Under the pieces are notes generated by a model, which was given only the letters and a program-made list of their open reading frames with translations, did no database searches and was not told the origin of the DNA. Shown one piece after another: positions 24,317-36,339 of a DNA stretch of 64,000 nucleotides; the first letter of the stretch is position 1, and each line of letters starts with the position of its first letter. Source of the stretch: Cydia pomonella (Eukaryota; Arthropoda; Insecta; Lepidoptera; Tortricidae); assembly GCF_033807575.1 (NCBI RefSeq), contig NC_084705.1:7620019-7684018 (forward strand), read 5' to 3'. The position numbers and the translations under genes were made by a program.

Positions 24317-24979
24317 ACGGAATTAGCGCGCGGACTGTAAATCTCACGTGATGGTCACAGATTTTTTTCATAAAGAAAGATGAGATTGCCAAATTGGGAG
24401 TACTGCAGATCGTAAATTTCAAATAAGTATAATTTAGAATTGTTTTGGAAGTATTGGTACTTTAGGACGTTTTCGGTTCACCGTAGATACTCTGTCCGCC
24501 TAGAAGTCGTTAAACCAAACTTGAATGAAACCGTCGAACTGACATGCGAATGAAAAACAGTCCGGCACCAGACGTCCGCGGCATCCAATGAATCCGTATC
24601 AAAACTGTATAAAAGCAAAATATTCTGACAGCATGATTTATAGGTCCAGCCTCCGATACGCAGCCACGACCTACAAACTAAGGCCTTCATTTTTCGCACT
24701 CCTTTTGTTAGGCACGTGGTGCTCCCCTCGCAGGTTCGGCTGTCATGTCATAGCTTCGGCGTCATTTATCATAGCTCAATACGCTCCGCAAGGCGTCTTG
24801 CTGGCGCTGGCGCTTACACATTTGAAAGAATAGTTCGAAAGCTTTCCTTTACCGACCGCTATTTTGTATACGAACACATATATTATTATTTTTTTAAATA
24901 ATCGTTATTCTACCATTATTAATATATTCATTAGGTACTTATTTCTTTGGTTTATGGATAACGGAGGGACAGAAAAACT

Positions 24980-26962
24980 CATGTTTCTCTTCATAATTTA
25001 TTTCATCTTCACCAATTTTCAAATTTGATACATTTTTATTCATACAATACAATAATTTAAATGAATAAGTAGTATACTTCACTAGAGCTCTCATTTAAAT
25101 CTGGAATGAACGATAAACATATTCGTATTTAGTTAAAAGGAAATAACACAATTAAAAATAATGATGGCGAAGCTTGAAAATGAAGGATAGAAACAATTTG
25201 TAGATACACGAATTAGGCCACTCGCTATTGCACAGAATTCATAGAAAAAAGTCAACGTAAATGATTCAATGATGTTATGTTACATTATGAATTTGAACAT
25301 TTCTCAATTCAGTTATACTAAATGACGTATCTAATATTTACAAACAATAAATAAAGCAACAAATGAACTAGTCGAAAGTAAATGAAATCAGCACTTTTCA
25401 GGCATACTTTCTAAATGAAACCAAATATAACCAACTCAAGTCGCACTGTTTTTACTTAAGAATAAAATTTAACAAAATATCACAGTTGACCACGACAATC
25501 CTAATAAACATGTGATTAAAGACCATAATGCGACGACAAAGGTCTGTCCGTAAAACGAATGTAAAGTAAGTCAATTTAAACAACCAATGTTTACTCAAGG
25601 GAAGAAACTATAGGACCTTTTAATTGCTAAGAATATTAAGTACATTTACAAATACGACATTAAAGTTTTTAAAATACGAAATAGAGTCATTTGAAAATGT
25701 TATAATTGGTATTGTTTGTGGAAACTTTAAAAAATCCATATTCATAATCTAAATAATGTTAATTAGGTATCGTTATTTGTATTTATAGGATGATAAATAC
25801 TTTCGTTATTTACAACTAAACGACAGGAACATAAAGCAGTTCTTCGGGAAGTTTACTGAAATATATTAAACTTTTCACCATACCTATTAAAACATTACGT
25901 ATATACAATAAGAAGGAATATCTACCTATTCACAGTTACTATATTACTGAGCTTACAATTATCTCTAATTAAGTTCACAGCGCTTTTACAAGCCCTCTCT
26001 AATTTAAAATGTATTTATATCTGGTACTAGACGAAGTAAGTATAGCAACCCTTAATAAATTTGATAGTACATACATACAATCCTTTTGTATTACCTATGT
26101 TGTGTTATGCTATCCCTGTACAATTCCGAATTTGTTATTTCTGAGACGGCTTATCTACCTACACCTAAGCTGCCGGGAGCGTAACCAAGATGAGAATCGT
26201 CGGTAGAAAACGCCAATACTTAAATTCGAACCATCTGTCAATCTGATACATTTCTTCAGGCGTTTGTCGATGTACGATTCATCTTGGCTAGGCCCACTGG
26301 AAAGCTAATCCATTTAACCCTAACACGAATTTAGGTATAATTAGGTATTGATTAAGCCATCGTCATGTACATTATTCGGCTCTCAGTTGTCTTTAGGAAT
26401 AACATGCAATTCGAATCATAGCTTATGACTAGGTAAATTTCTTTCTACATCAAATTTAACACTATTTTAACGTATCCCAATAGCATTTACGATAAAATAT
26501 TACACTGTGACATTTAGAACAAAACTGAAAAAAGATTTTGAGACTTTACAATCAGTACGGTATCAACCTCTGGTCAATATTTGAATACAAATAAAAAAAA
26601 ACTAGCAGGTTAATATTTACGTCTGCCAGGTACTTATGATATTCGTCGATCAATTGAATTATTTAGGTAGTTTTGCACTTAAAGATCTTTGTATGCATAT
26701 AATTTTATCACTGCAATCCTTCTCAACGTATCTTGAAACACACACCACTTTTTAGCGTCACTTATAACGTCACAATCAACAATTTAACAAAATTAGGCTA
26801 TCAGGTGGAAATTTTTCGAGCAGCGAATAACTGACCCAGTCTGGTCGCTGTAGCATCTCAGACGCCGGCGGCCTCTCGATGTTACAAACAACCCCGTGGT
26901 ACCACGGCCGACTGTTTACCTTAATAAATCAGTTATCCGCTGTTCGAAAAATTCCACTGATC
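24980..26962 (-). other. Scr: probable Scr 3' untranslated region
   Basis: The sequence downstream of the Scr stop codon (falling coordinates) is AT-rich, has no credible ORF and, unlike its surroundings, shows no recognisable transposon. The first AATAAA hexamers I find on the minus strand are at 25035-25040 and 24997-25002, suggesting a 3' end near 24980-25020 and a 3' UTR of about 1.95 kb. A miR-10-complementary site at 26113-26135 supports this stretch being transcribed. Two Pumilio-like TGTAAATA motifs (minus strand) lie at 25807-25814 and 25335-25342. The 3' end is inferred; an ATTAAA or other variant signal could end the transcript earlier. Confidence 0.5.
26113..26135 (-). promoter_or_regulatory. 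miR-10-5p target site in Scr 3' UTR
   Basis: Read as Scr mRNA (minus strand), this contains UACAGGGA, an 8-mer match to miR-10-5p (complement of miRNA bases 2-8, CCCUGUA, plus A opposite base 1; 26113-26120). It also contains ACAAAUUCGGA, complementary to miRNA bases 11-21 (UCCGAAUUUGU; 26125-26135). Between the two blocks the miRNA has 2 nt and the mRNA 4 nt, giving a small internal loop. That is 18 paired bases, about 830 nt after the stop codon. miR-10 has been predicted to regulate Scr in flies, and its gene normally lies between Dfd and Scr. The mature miR-10 sequence is recalled, not looked up. Confidence 0.8.
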
Positions 26963-27267
26963 CTATGCGGAGAGATGCGCAAACTGACTCGGGTGAAGGT
27001 CGAACTGGTAGGGGTGGCCGTAGGGATTCATATGGTACGGCACTATGTTCATCGATGCCATCTTGTGCTCCTTCTTCCACTTCATTCGCCGGTTCTGGAA
27101 CCAGATTTTGATCTGGCGCTCCGTGAGGCAGAGCGCGTGCGCGATCTCGATCCGTCTCCTCCGCGTCAGGTACCGGTTGAAGTGGAACTCCTTCTCCAGC
27201 TCTAGCGTCTGATACCGTGTGTACGAAGTTCTCTGACGTTTCGTCTCACCGTTGGCATTCACCGTAC
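26963..27267 (-). CDS. Scr: Sex combs reduced, terminal coding exon with homeodomain
   Basis: This is the last coding exon of a Hox transcription factor that specifies labial and first thoracic segment identity in insects. The exon starts after an acceptor reading TTTTCAG on the minus strand (cag at 27270-27268) and ends with TAG at 26965-26963. It encodes about 100 residues. A short linker (TVNANGE) precedes a complete 60-residue homeodomain starting TKRQRTSYTRY, with helix 3 QIKIWFQNRRMKWKK (Gln50, Asn51). A 33-residue tail follows, with the blocks KMASMNIVPYHM, PYGHPY and HPSQFAHLSA. The TKRQRTSY arm and this tail separate Scr from Antp, which has RKRGRQTY, and from Dfd. The exon begins in phase 1: the first base of a Gly codon comes from the upstream exon. 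The ATG at 27277 that opens a longer frame lies in the intron and is not a start. Exon 1 with the YPWM motif is not in the window. No frameshift or stop is seen. Confidence 0.96.
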
Positions 27268-27929
27268 CTGAAAACATAGAACGATGTGTTACAAGGTGTC
27301 AACAGACAGATGATTGAGCGGTATTACATTGCATAAGTGCGATAAGTATTATTCTGGTCACAAAACGTGAGGCATGTTAATATTTAGATCTGAATGTCCG
27401 TTTGAGCGCCAATGAATAGTTGGCTCGATCGGCTTCGTGCCTTGCCACGCTTGCTCGATTGTGATGTACTGTAGCACAGCTCGCTCGATTCAAAACAAGA
27501 TTTCTATTGAGAAATCCGAACACTATTGTGCAATTAATTTAAATTTATTTCCTAGAGCTGTCATGTTCCTCTTAATTTATTACGTGCGTGTTACTAAAAG
27601 TTTTTCTAATATCAGATTTGGCACTTGTTTATATAGCGAGGTAATACAGTTGGGCTTAGTGAAAGGAATTTGAAGTCTTGTATTTTAGCTTCTATCTATC
27701 CAATGTAGGTAACATTTTTGTAGATTTTTAGACGCTGAATATTAGAGCAAACTGAAGGTTTACTTTGAAGCCGTTGACAAAGGCACGGCTATTACATAAG
27801 AATGAGGAATAGCTTTGTATAAATTTCGCGAATGCGAACTTCCTACCTAATCTAATTTTGTTTGGGATGCTTAACAAACCTATAGTCGTGTCACCTTTTA
27901 ACTCTTAGTCCGATCTAAAACGTTCCGTC

Positions 27930-28150
27930 CGTCAAATATCCAGTGCACGACAGTAACTCCCGCCGCTGCGGCCGCCGACATTCCCGCACCGATATCAAAG
28001 AGCTGCAGTGACGGCGGTATGACAGAGTCATGGGTCGCATGCTGCACCTGTCACTGCGCGTCGCCCGCCGGCCCACCACTTGGACCATCTTGGACCCTTG
28101 CCAGCCCAGTGATCGATACGAGGCACGTCTCGGCTGTGTCTACCAAATTA
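27930..28150. promoter_or_regulatory. GC-rich intronic block near Scr homeodomain exon
   Basis: This CpG-rich patch includes CCCGCCGCTGCGGCCGCCGA and GTCGCCCGCCGGCCCACCAC, about 0.7 kb upstream of the exon. It has no repeat signature and no ORF. It could be an enhancer or an internal promoter; nothing decides between them. Confidence 0.3.
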
Positions 28151-30489
28151 AACTGTGTCATTTGTTATTTTTCTTCAACTAGACCACAACGCTAATGAGT
28201 TGGATAGGTACTGCTTTAAAGCAAACGGTTCAAACACCTGTAAGCGCTTTGAATTATGGATGTAACAGTGTTTAAAAGTGATCGCGATATTTGGTTGATA
28301 AAGAAAAAGTCGTAATAAATTCCGGTCCGATGCTTATTCCGGTGGAGTTGTCAGGCCCGTGTCAATAAAGATGTTTAAAGAAAGTATAAATATGCGATGC
28401 GCCCGCTGGCCGGTATCGGTAAGGCAACAAGTGAGGCCGCGGCAAAAACCCTTCGCGATTGATATGTTAGTGACAGCCTGATGCACAAACAACTGAGTGA
28501 CAGTTTATTTTACCATAATCCTTGTTCAGAAACGAAACGAATGGATGCAATACGAGGACATTGAATTTCAATTCGAATTCACAAATATGGTGATAGAGTT
28601 TAAACGCTTACATCAAGTATCTTATTTGAATATCTATTCACTTCAGTTCGAGTGAGCACATCCGGAATCTGAATGAAATAATGCCAATCTCTGACTGCAA
28701 TTTTGCGAATTTATCATCGTTTTTGCGCAATGATGTCTGGTTTAGAATGAAGTCATTTAACATTTAATATGTCCAACAACTATTCATGACATATTTCATT
28801 TACTCTCGTATCTGCAAAGACAGATCAATCTTTTGTACCTACCTATACGCTTGTACACTATTTTCTGTAAATATTTTGAAGATTTTTTTATGTGTTAGGA
28901 CTTTTCTTGGCTGTAATATTTTGAGTACTTTAAATATACCCGTTCTTCCCTTTTACCTACACACTTAAGCTTACACTATGGTTGCTTACAAGTGCGATAT
29001 TTCGTTCGCTAATGGCGCGGCACGACAATGCCTGTGCATGTACACTTCTGCCGTGCCCCTGATTGAGCCCACGTTAACATTTAACATAGAAAAAATACTC
29101 CTGTGGTGTGTTGAAATGTGTTTTGATTTATGCTTTGAAATAATATTAAAAGCAATAACGAATTTACTAACTAGCTATACATTGAAAACTTTTTATTTAT
29201 TTTAGCTTGAATTTTTCCATCGACAGTGAGAAGGTGAATTTGTCCAAAAACAGAAAAAGAAGATGGGTAAACTGATGAACTGAATTTTACCTAATACCTT
29301 CAATGTGTTTTGCAATTGTGCAGTGAGCATTCAGTAAAGCTCAGTAACTTGACAAGATTTTGGAAAATAAAAGAGATTTATATGAATGTCTTAGGCGGAA
29401 TCCTTTTATTTCTAGCCACTCGCACTTGACCGGTTTTTAAGTCCTTCTAGGTCAAATGCCATTGATATTCCGTCTGGCTAGATCTAGACATATTGCATGG
29501 TCAAAATTAAAACGTATGACACGATATTTAATAATGGATGAGACTGAATTTACAATCTAAAATAGTTTCTGTCTGGAAACTGGACTGGATTTTTAGCTAT
29601 AAAAAGATTTGCAACACACATTATACCTATACCTATAACTGTATATAATAGTGGTTTATTGTCTTTAAATCTGGCAGTAATGGCTTCATGGTCTTAAAAT
29701 AAACTTAATAAAACAAATGGGTAGGAAAAAATGTAACGCACCATTAAGCTGCTTAGAATATTTTTCCTATCAGCAGCATATCCTTCAATCAACATCTACA
29801 CATAAATATCAGTGCCTCCAAATACGCAAACATAAAAATGCTTGACGATAAAACATCAAAGAACTCATGATTAATGATATCTAGATGAAAACAGAATACA
29901 TGTAATAAAAATGTCACATAATAGTTCTTATTTGCGGCTGTAGAGCGTGTAAATGTTAACTATATCGTTTGGAGAATAATAAATAAAATAAATCGTAGCC
30001 GTATAGTCGTAAAGATCGTAGAGTGGAGTTATATGAGTTGTCGTGTACTTGCTTACGATTATGAGCATAATGTAAAGTAATAATATGATCCTTCATCGAT
30101 GTCATCATGTTGTTAATTCTTTATTCCACTTTTTTTAAATTAATAATGTGTTACTATAATTATGTTGGTATTTTTATTCTTTTCTATTCTTAAGTAGAAT
30201 GTGCCTACGCGTACTATACCTAGAGACCTAAGTATGATTATTAATGTGTATAAAAACCGCACCTAACGTTTTGAAGGAAGTGTTACTCTTTCAAAGAATG
30301 TACAAAAAAGTCGTGTTATTTTATTATTATTCTAGGGTCATGTTGGTAAGAACAGCATAGTTAATTTTGCTCGGGACAGTATAAAATTTATTTAAGTACA
30401 ATTGTTTCTGTTGCTACAATGCTTTTCTTATCCTTATAGATTTAATGCCAATAAAAGCCTATTCAATTCTTAGCCGTTTATTCTTTTTT
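28151..30489. other. intronic, no gene recognised
   Basis: No repeat family or domain-bearing frame seen. GTATAAATATG at about 28386 is a good TATA-like match in a GC-rich setting but has no start or donor support. Confidence 0.4.
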
Positions 30490-30492
30490 TAC

Positions 30493-30776
30493 ATGCGTTA
30501 CGTTTGCAGCACGTTGTGAGATATTTCGGCCATGTTGCGCGCAGGGGCACGGATAACCTTGAAAAGCTTATGGTTACAGGAAAGATAGAGGGTAAAAGAC
30601 CTCGAGGCTCAGTCCCATTCGATGGTCAGACCAGATATCCCAACAGCTGAATTTGACCGTCAGCACTGCACTACACCAGGCGACTGAACGTAACCGTTGG
30701 CGACAACAGATCAACACGATCATAAGGAGTCACGGTCCTCAGCAGAACGATCAAGGAGGAGGAGACAAGTTACACT
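30493..30776 (+). pseudogene. LINE reverse transcriptase C-terminal remnant
   Basis: Translating in two frames (one frameshift near 30605) gives the typical C-terminal end of lepidopteran non-LTR polyproteins: ARRGTDNLEKLMVTGKIEGK, then PIRWSDQISQQ, then RNRWRQQINTIIRSHGPQQ and a stop. It retains none of the catalytic RT. It is a 5'-truncated dead copy. Confidence 0.7.
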
Positions 30777-30824
30777 GAAACTATAAATCTATTGTATAAG
30801 TGAGTAAGGTTGCCAGGGCTCAAG

Positions 30825-30954
30825 GAGGTTGCGGAGTGTTAGGGTTGGCAAAGCGCATGTAACACCTCTGGAGTTGCAGGCGTCCATAGGCTACCAAGAC
30901 TATCAGGAAGACCGTTTGCTTCTTTGCCACCGACGAAGTATAAAGTTATACCTA
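30825..30954 (+). repeat. dispersed repeat, family E copy 1
   Basis: CACCTCTGGAGTTGCAGGCG, TCCATAGGCTAC and TTTGCCACCGACGAAGTATA are shared with 39339-39405 and 50620-50728. It follows directly after the LINE remnant. Confidence 0.6.
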
Positions 30955-32940
30955 TCTTGCAAAATAAATTACCTACCGATTTAAATACACTTTCAAAAGT
31001 TCAAGTAACTTTTCTTACATATAAAAGTATAGACATATGAAAGGTTTCAAAACGGATCCCTTTGTTTGACATAATTAGTAAAAGTCATAATCTAATGATT
31101 GTCTGATTATCATTAGTCATAATTCTGAAACCGTTGAGTTTTCAGGATTTTCGTAAGGTTATCCTATCCTATCTATAGGATAAACTTACCTAATGTAACC
31201 TAACGTTAGGTTAGGTTTGTTTTATGGCAATCTTAAAAAGTTACGCGTTTCTGAGAAAAATCAAATTATGACATACAAAAATGCGGACAAACAATACATT
31301 ATGACTTAAAATTTTATGGGAGACAATAGAGACCCGTTACAAAATCCACAGAACCCAGAAACAGTGGTAGTAATGATATGTAAAGGAACAGGCATCAAGT
31401 GAACGTTGCTACGCGGCTGCGGCTCCCATCTGCCTATTACAGGTACCCGCCGAATAGCAAGCAGTGCGGCACATCACCATATTCACGGCACGACTAAAAA
31501 ACACATTAATCAATGTGTTTTTTGTTCCGATCAAGTTAAGTATCTATGGGTTTTATTCTAATAGCTCACGCTGGTGACGAGGCAAAGGCAAACCAATGGA
31601 TCTAAGTGCCTTGCGGTTGTTATGAATGTCGAGGCCTCGTTAATTTGGTTCCTGAAGATGTGATACATGGCCTGGTCACGTTATGCATCCGGAAACAAAT
31701 GATGGACAGTCAAGTGTCAACTTGCAAATTATTTTGGAAAGACAATATAGACAGGTTAGTTTTTGAATAAAATAAAATGGAATTTTAAAATGTAAATGCC
31801 TCCAAAATCTTCTTGTCTTTTTTGTCAGCCATGATTTCGATGGTAACTTTTCATCTTGGCTCACTGTTGGAATCATTCTTGGGTTTTTAATCTTAGATGT
31901 GTTATAACCACAATGACTTTGTCAAATCCAACCTTTAACAACATGACATTAAGAGTCAAGGCCCGTGTCTTCGTGAATGACACGATTTATACAAGCATTT
32001 GCCTGAAATAGGTACCCGAATATCAAAATGCTTTTTTATTTATACCTATGTAAATAAATATATCATATCCAGAAATAAATAGCGAAGTGTCAAACTGGAT
32101 CAGGATGTGTATAATACAAATCATTTTGATTTCAATGGTGTCTTGTGATTTCTCTATGAAAATGTGAAAAATGAGCCCGTTGAAAAAAAAGCTAATAGTT
32201 GTCACGGTCAAGCTGAACTATTTTTGGAAATTAGGTAATGTGTGCTGAATGATAGGTTGAATGTGCTTAACCCTGAGGCTGAAGCTAGTGATGACTGGAC
32301 ACTCCTTAACGGCTAAATTCCACCTGCCTACAAAAACCTTTCCTGTCGCGTGTCCGTCTGTCTGTCACACCACTTGTCGTCTAGTATTCGAGACGCGACA
32401 GCTAAAGAAATTCCCATCGCTTGCTGACCACAAGCGAGCAATCGCCTACAACATCCACTATAACTACGATATCGAGGCTCCTAACAAAGACTTAGAATTG
32501 TAGATCGAACTTAATTGGACAGTCTTAGAGGAAACAACGATGACCAGTGCTCGGCAAGCAATAATACTGGTCAAGGTGGTCACTACGGGAATTCGAACCG
32601 ACCTCAGATAGCCAAACGTGTTGCCAGCCAAATTAAGACTCTATTTTAATGATCTTAACGATCAACATTGCTGTCCCAATTGCAAATGCAGCTGGTAATT
32701 TTGACAATCGTATCTATCATCGATTTGATTTATTGTTGCCGCGGTATCAACGTGCGATTGTTTTCACATTTCTGTCATGCGAATTGACATTATTTTGCAT
32801 CTATTGATTGTTTATGCTTATGATCGGTCCGTTAAGCGATACATAGCAGATGGCAAATGATCAAAGGTATTATGAAAACTATTTCAAATTATACTACTAT
32901 TTATACTATAATGCTTAAAAACAGGATTTACATTAGTAAG
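30955..32940. other. intronic, no gene recognised
   Basis: The frame at 32261-32503 (80 codons, plus) ends KRAIAYNIHYNYDIEAPNKD. It has no domain I know and is not called. Confidence 0.4.
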
Positions 32941-32941
32941 T

Positions 32942-33092
32942 ATACATATGTGGCTTTCTATCAGGGAAGGGTCCTTATGCTTCATGTGTAATAAGGAGCT
33001 TTCTACCAGAATTTCTGCTGGAAAATCAGGTAAAAAGGAGCACTTGAAGCATAAGGACCCTTCTGAGATAGAAAGCCACATATATGTGTGTA
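32942..33092. mobile_element. foldback MITE, well-preserved arms
   Basis: ATATGTGGCTTTCTATCAGG and GGGTCCTTATGCTTCA on the left pair with TGAAGCATAAGGACCC and GATAGAAAGCCACATATATG on the right. Arms are about 50 bp with few mismatches and a centre of about 45 nt. Confidence 0.8.
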
Positions 33093-33552
33093 TATAAATG
33101 ATATATTGTATGCTACAGCAGTTTGCTACACCTTATGTACCAGAAAGGTGTATAAAATAAACCTAAACGTAATACCTAAATTGTAAACTTAATTTATCCA
33201 CCTTGGTGATCTACATCAGGTGCATAAACATTGTAACTAAACCATTGTTGGTAATAAAATGTTTATCTAACTAAATACTTTTCATATACTTAAAATCCGC
33301 ACAAAATGTGTACTATATAAAGAGCCTCGCTAACTACCTACAACCTTCGCAAAAGGGGCCGCTCTGACACATGGCAGTGATAGCCGGAGGAGATACAGAG
33401 CAGTGTAAAATGAACCGCGCCCAACGGGTAGCTTCAAAAATACCGCCCGCGATAACGCAGGCGACACGTTAAATAATTACGTACATAGAAACCTGTTGGA
33501 AACCAACGCACCGAGTGCACAAGTTTTAAGAGCATATTCGCAATGAAAAAAA

Positions 33553-33889
33553 AATCGGCCAAGTGCGGTCGGACTCGCACAGGAAGGGTTCCGTACCATT
33601 ATCTGTAAAAACGGTCACCCATCCAAGTACTGACCCCGCCCGACGTTGCTTAACTTCGGTGATTGGATGAGAACCTCGAGATTGGAAAGAAATATTTATT
33701 TTATTCTGTTTTTAGTATTTGTTGTTATAGCGGCAACAGTAATACATAATCTGTAGAAATTTCAACTAGCTAACTACCACAGTTCATGAGATACAGCCTG
33801 GTGACAGACGGACGGACGGACGGACAGCGGAGTCTCAGTAATAGGGTCCCGTTTGACCCTTTGGGTACGGAACCCTAAAAATTGAATAA
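33553..33889 (+). mobile_element. dispersed repeat containing a 5S rRNA-derived segment, family F copy 1
   Basis: It begins AATCGGCCAAGTGCGGTCGG and ends GGTACGGAACCCTAAAAA. Near the end are a GGAC/GACGGACGGACGGACAG run and TAGGGTCCCGTTTGACCCTT. The segment 33612-33675 is complementary to 5S rRNA. It is non-coding and shares its ends with 51663-52415. Confidence 0.75.
33612..33675 (-). repeat. 5S rRNA fragment inside a repeat
   Basis: On the minus strand, GGTTCTCATCCAATCACCGA, AGTTAAGCAACGTCGGGCG and GTACTTGGATGGGTGACCG match the central and 3' part of metazoan 5S rRNA with few substitutions. About 64 nt are present and both ends of the gene are missing. It is a fossil and not a functional 5S gene. 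Confidence 0.85.
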
Positions 33890-34499
33890 TATGTATGAGG
33901 TCCCTAGCGGCTTTCACATCAAATCTTAAGTAGATAAGTTACGATTTAAAATTCGAGGTGTAATAAAATATACGCGACTGTACTGATTAATGTGAGCATC
34001 TTTTGTTATGAGAGCAACCCTGATTGCAAAAAAAAGTTTTTCGTTTTTTAATTCGACAATTGTATGAAGACCAGGATTTCTTGTTATGCTCATATAGTAA
34101 AAGTTGATTATAGTAATAGATACAATCTTATATGACCTTAAATGTCACCCAGTATAATAGTTTCAAGTCAAATCACATTCGTTAGTGCCTATATCAAATT
34201 CGTAAAATATGACGCTGACGACGCGTGCACGCACGGCTCAAATTATGTCATCAGCCGCTGGTTCATGTTATGCTACTCCAAATGTCAGTGCCTTGCCAGT
34301 CATCACTGGTTATTATTTGGCTCGTTGCCTTGCTCTTATTAACTTGCCCACGAAGTATATTAGAATATAATTGTTACATGAGTTTCAGACGCTGAAATAA
34401 TATACTTGAACTTAGATACAGTTTATATGATACGTCACTTATTGGAGGTTATACTTGTACGTCATTGGTTCGTATGTATAGGTACAATTTTATATACCT

Positions 34500-35260
34500 A
34501 ACAGCATTTATATGCTACGTAGCCTTTTTGTCCCAGTATAGCCGCGAAGAAGAAATATAATCCAATTTGCAGCGCCAGCGCCGATCCATAAAAGCCGAAG
34601 ATTGGCCGATTGGGCTCCGAGCGCGCACGAAGCGCGGCTCGAGATTGGATTTCTCACGTTCACAGTGAGCTGCGCTGTAATTCCAACCACTTTTCAAGAA
34701 ATGAATAGTCAAACGGTCATCCGAGCAAATATACATAGATGTAAGTTTTTGAGGTAATAGTTACTCTGGTTCACCTAAACTTTCGATGTTTTTGACCACG
34801 GCAAGCTATAGGAATATATGACCAGTGAGCACTAATCACGACGTGGAAATATTAAGGACTCTAATGTCTTGTACACATTTACATAACACGCAATAAATCT
34901 CTTGCGCAGCGCAGACGGCGCCGTTGATAAATTCTTATTGGAGCTTTTTTGATGGTCTATTTCGATGCGGTGGCCGTGCCGTCTCACTTCAGCTCCGATT
35001 GTTCTATTTTGTACAACAATAATACGAAGATAACTTATTGTCTGCCTGAACTCAGTTCCTCAACTAAAGGAATGCCGCGTGCAAATAGGATTATTATCTA
35101 TTTAAATCTTATTAACTGGGTAGTGTAGTTTGCATAGAAGATAATGGTTAAGATTAATAATAAAACTATCTATAAGAGGCTTGGTAATCCGTGGTAATTG
35201 CGCAGTAAGGAACCAGTTTTATCTGGTTGACGAATAGCCGCGGCGCTACCACGGATGGAT
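34500..35260. promoter_or_regulatory. GC-rich intronic patches, possible regulatory DNA
   Basis: Two patches (about 34575-34680 and 34905-35000) plus CCGCGGCGCTACCACGG at about 35238 are GC/CpG-rich in an AT-rich intron and show no transposon ends. Two overlapping minus-strand frames there are not recognisable proteins. Confidence 0.25.
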
Positions 35261-36339
35261 GGTCGCAACCGAATGTAGTCAAGCGCACGATACATGGCTC
35301 TGCGTAAATTCACACTGCTTACGAGCACAGGCGAGTGTTGGGCTCAAATTAAACATTTTTATATTTAATATTTTAAAACAATATTTAAGTGTGTTCCATT
35401 TGTCTGTTTTTGTGCATTTTCTATTTTTTCACGCTACGAAACGATGATTATTTTTAATTTGAAGTTAAATGCCCTGCTAAAAAATTCAATAGTTCCTCAA
35501 ATCTAATTTTCGTATGTCATTTTCGAAATTGGTATGATATTCATAATGATACTTATTATAAAAGTTCTTCGTTGACAACAAGATAAGTAAGTACTTGTGT
35601 GATTTTGATTGATTACTATATTTACTATGTATTCAAGTATATTGCATTGAAACTACAACACAATGAGGAATTAGATTGTAAGGCTTTAAATTAATATTAA
35701 ACATCACTTATCCGCATGTTCATTGTTCATTTACCATACATAGACAGGCAAGGCCATGTTTGTGACATGCATGGTTAAACTGAAATAAGGTTACATACGA
35801 GCACCGATATTAGCCTGCAGTTCATAGATAGTACATTCGAAACTTGTACCTAGTTGTAATTCATTAGTGACAAGTTAAGGAAAAGTTTACACTTAATGCT
35901 GCCTTGCTGGAGCAAATAGGTACATAGTAATTAACGTACTATAAAAGTGAAAATTATATAATCTAGACCAGAAAATCAGAATATAGCTTGTGAAAGTATT
36001 TTCAATGGTTATATTATATTTCTATCTCCATTAAATAAATTTGTCCAAATGTTACGTCTGTTAATGAGGACCTCTTTTAATGAAACGATTTTTTTTTCAG
36101 GATATTTTTATGGAAAACCTGTTTAATTGACAGAAAATTGCTGGTCCTTTAAGATATAAATCATCCAGGTTTCACTATAGTTATATATGTATAGGAAAAT
36201 AATAAACATAAGCCGCTAAAACATGCGTAAATCCAATGCTTGATTCCTTCGTTTGTATTTCATTTTAGATTCAGACCACTTCTCCTCAGGTGAGACTTCT
36301 TCTAAGATTAACCAATCAATTTTCCATTGCTAAATGCTA

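Larger units (their letters stand above)
1..24979. other. Scr 3' flanking region (expected Dfd-Scr interval)
   Basis: In a canonical insect Hox cluster the DNA 3' of Scr leads to mir-10 and Dfd. In these 25 kb I find no Dfd coding exon and no hairpin containing the hyperconserved miR-10 sequence. Its content is mostly MITEs, SINEs and tandem repeats, plus the two candidate noncoding first exons listed separately. Assignment to the Dfd-Scr interval is by analogy with gene order and is not shown by sequence here. Confidence 0.5.

Noticed and set aside
26113..26135. Plus-strand similarity to mature miR-10 as a possible mir-10 gene
   Set aside because: It has two extra bases in the middle, no complementary arm on either side within 80 nt and lies antisense to the expected direction. 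It fits a target site in Scr mRNA far better.
26879..27205. 108- and 71-codon plus-strand ORFs
   Set aside because: Antisense shadows of the Scr homeodomain exon.
33612..33675. Functional 5S rRNA gene
   Set aside because: Only about half the gene is present, embedded in a longer dispersed repeat.
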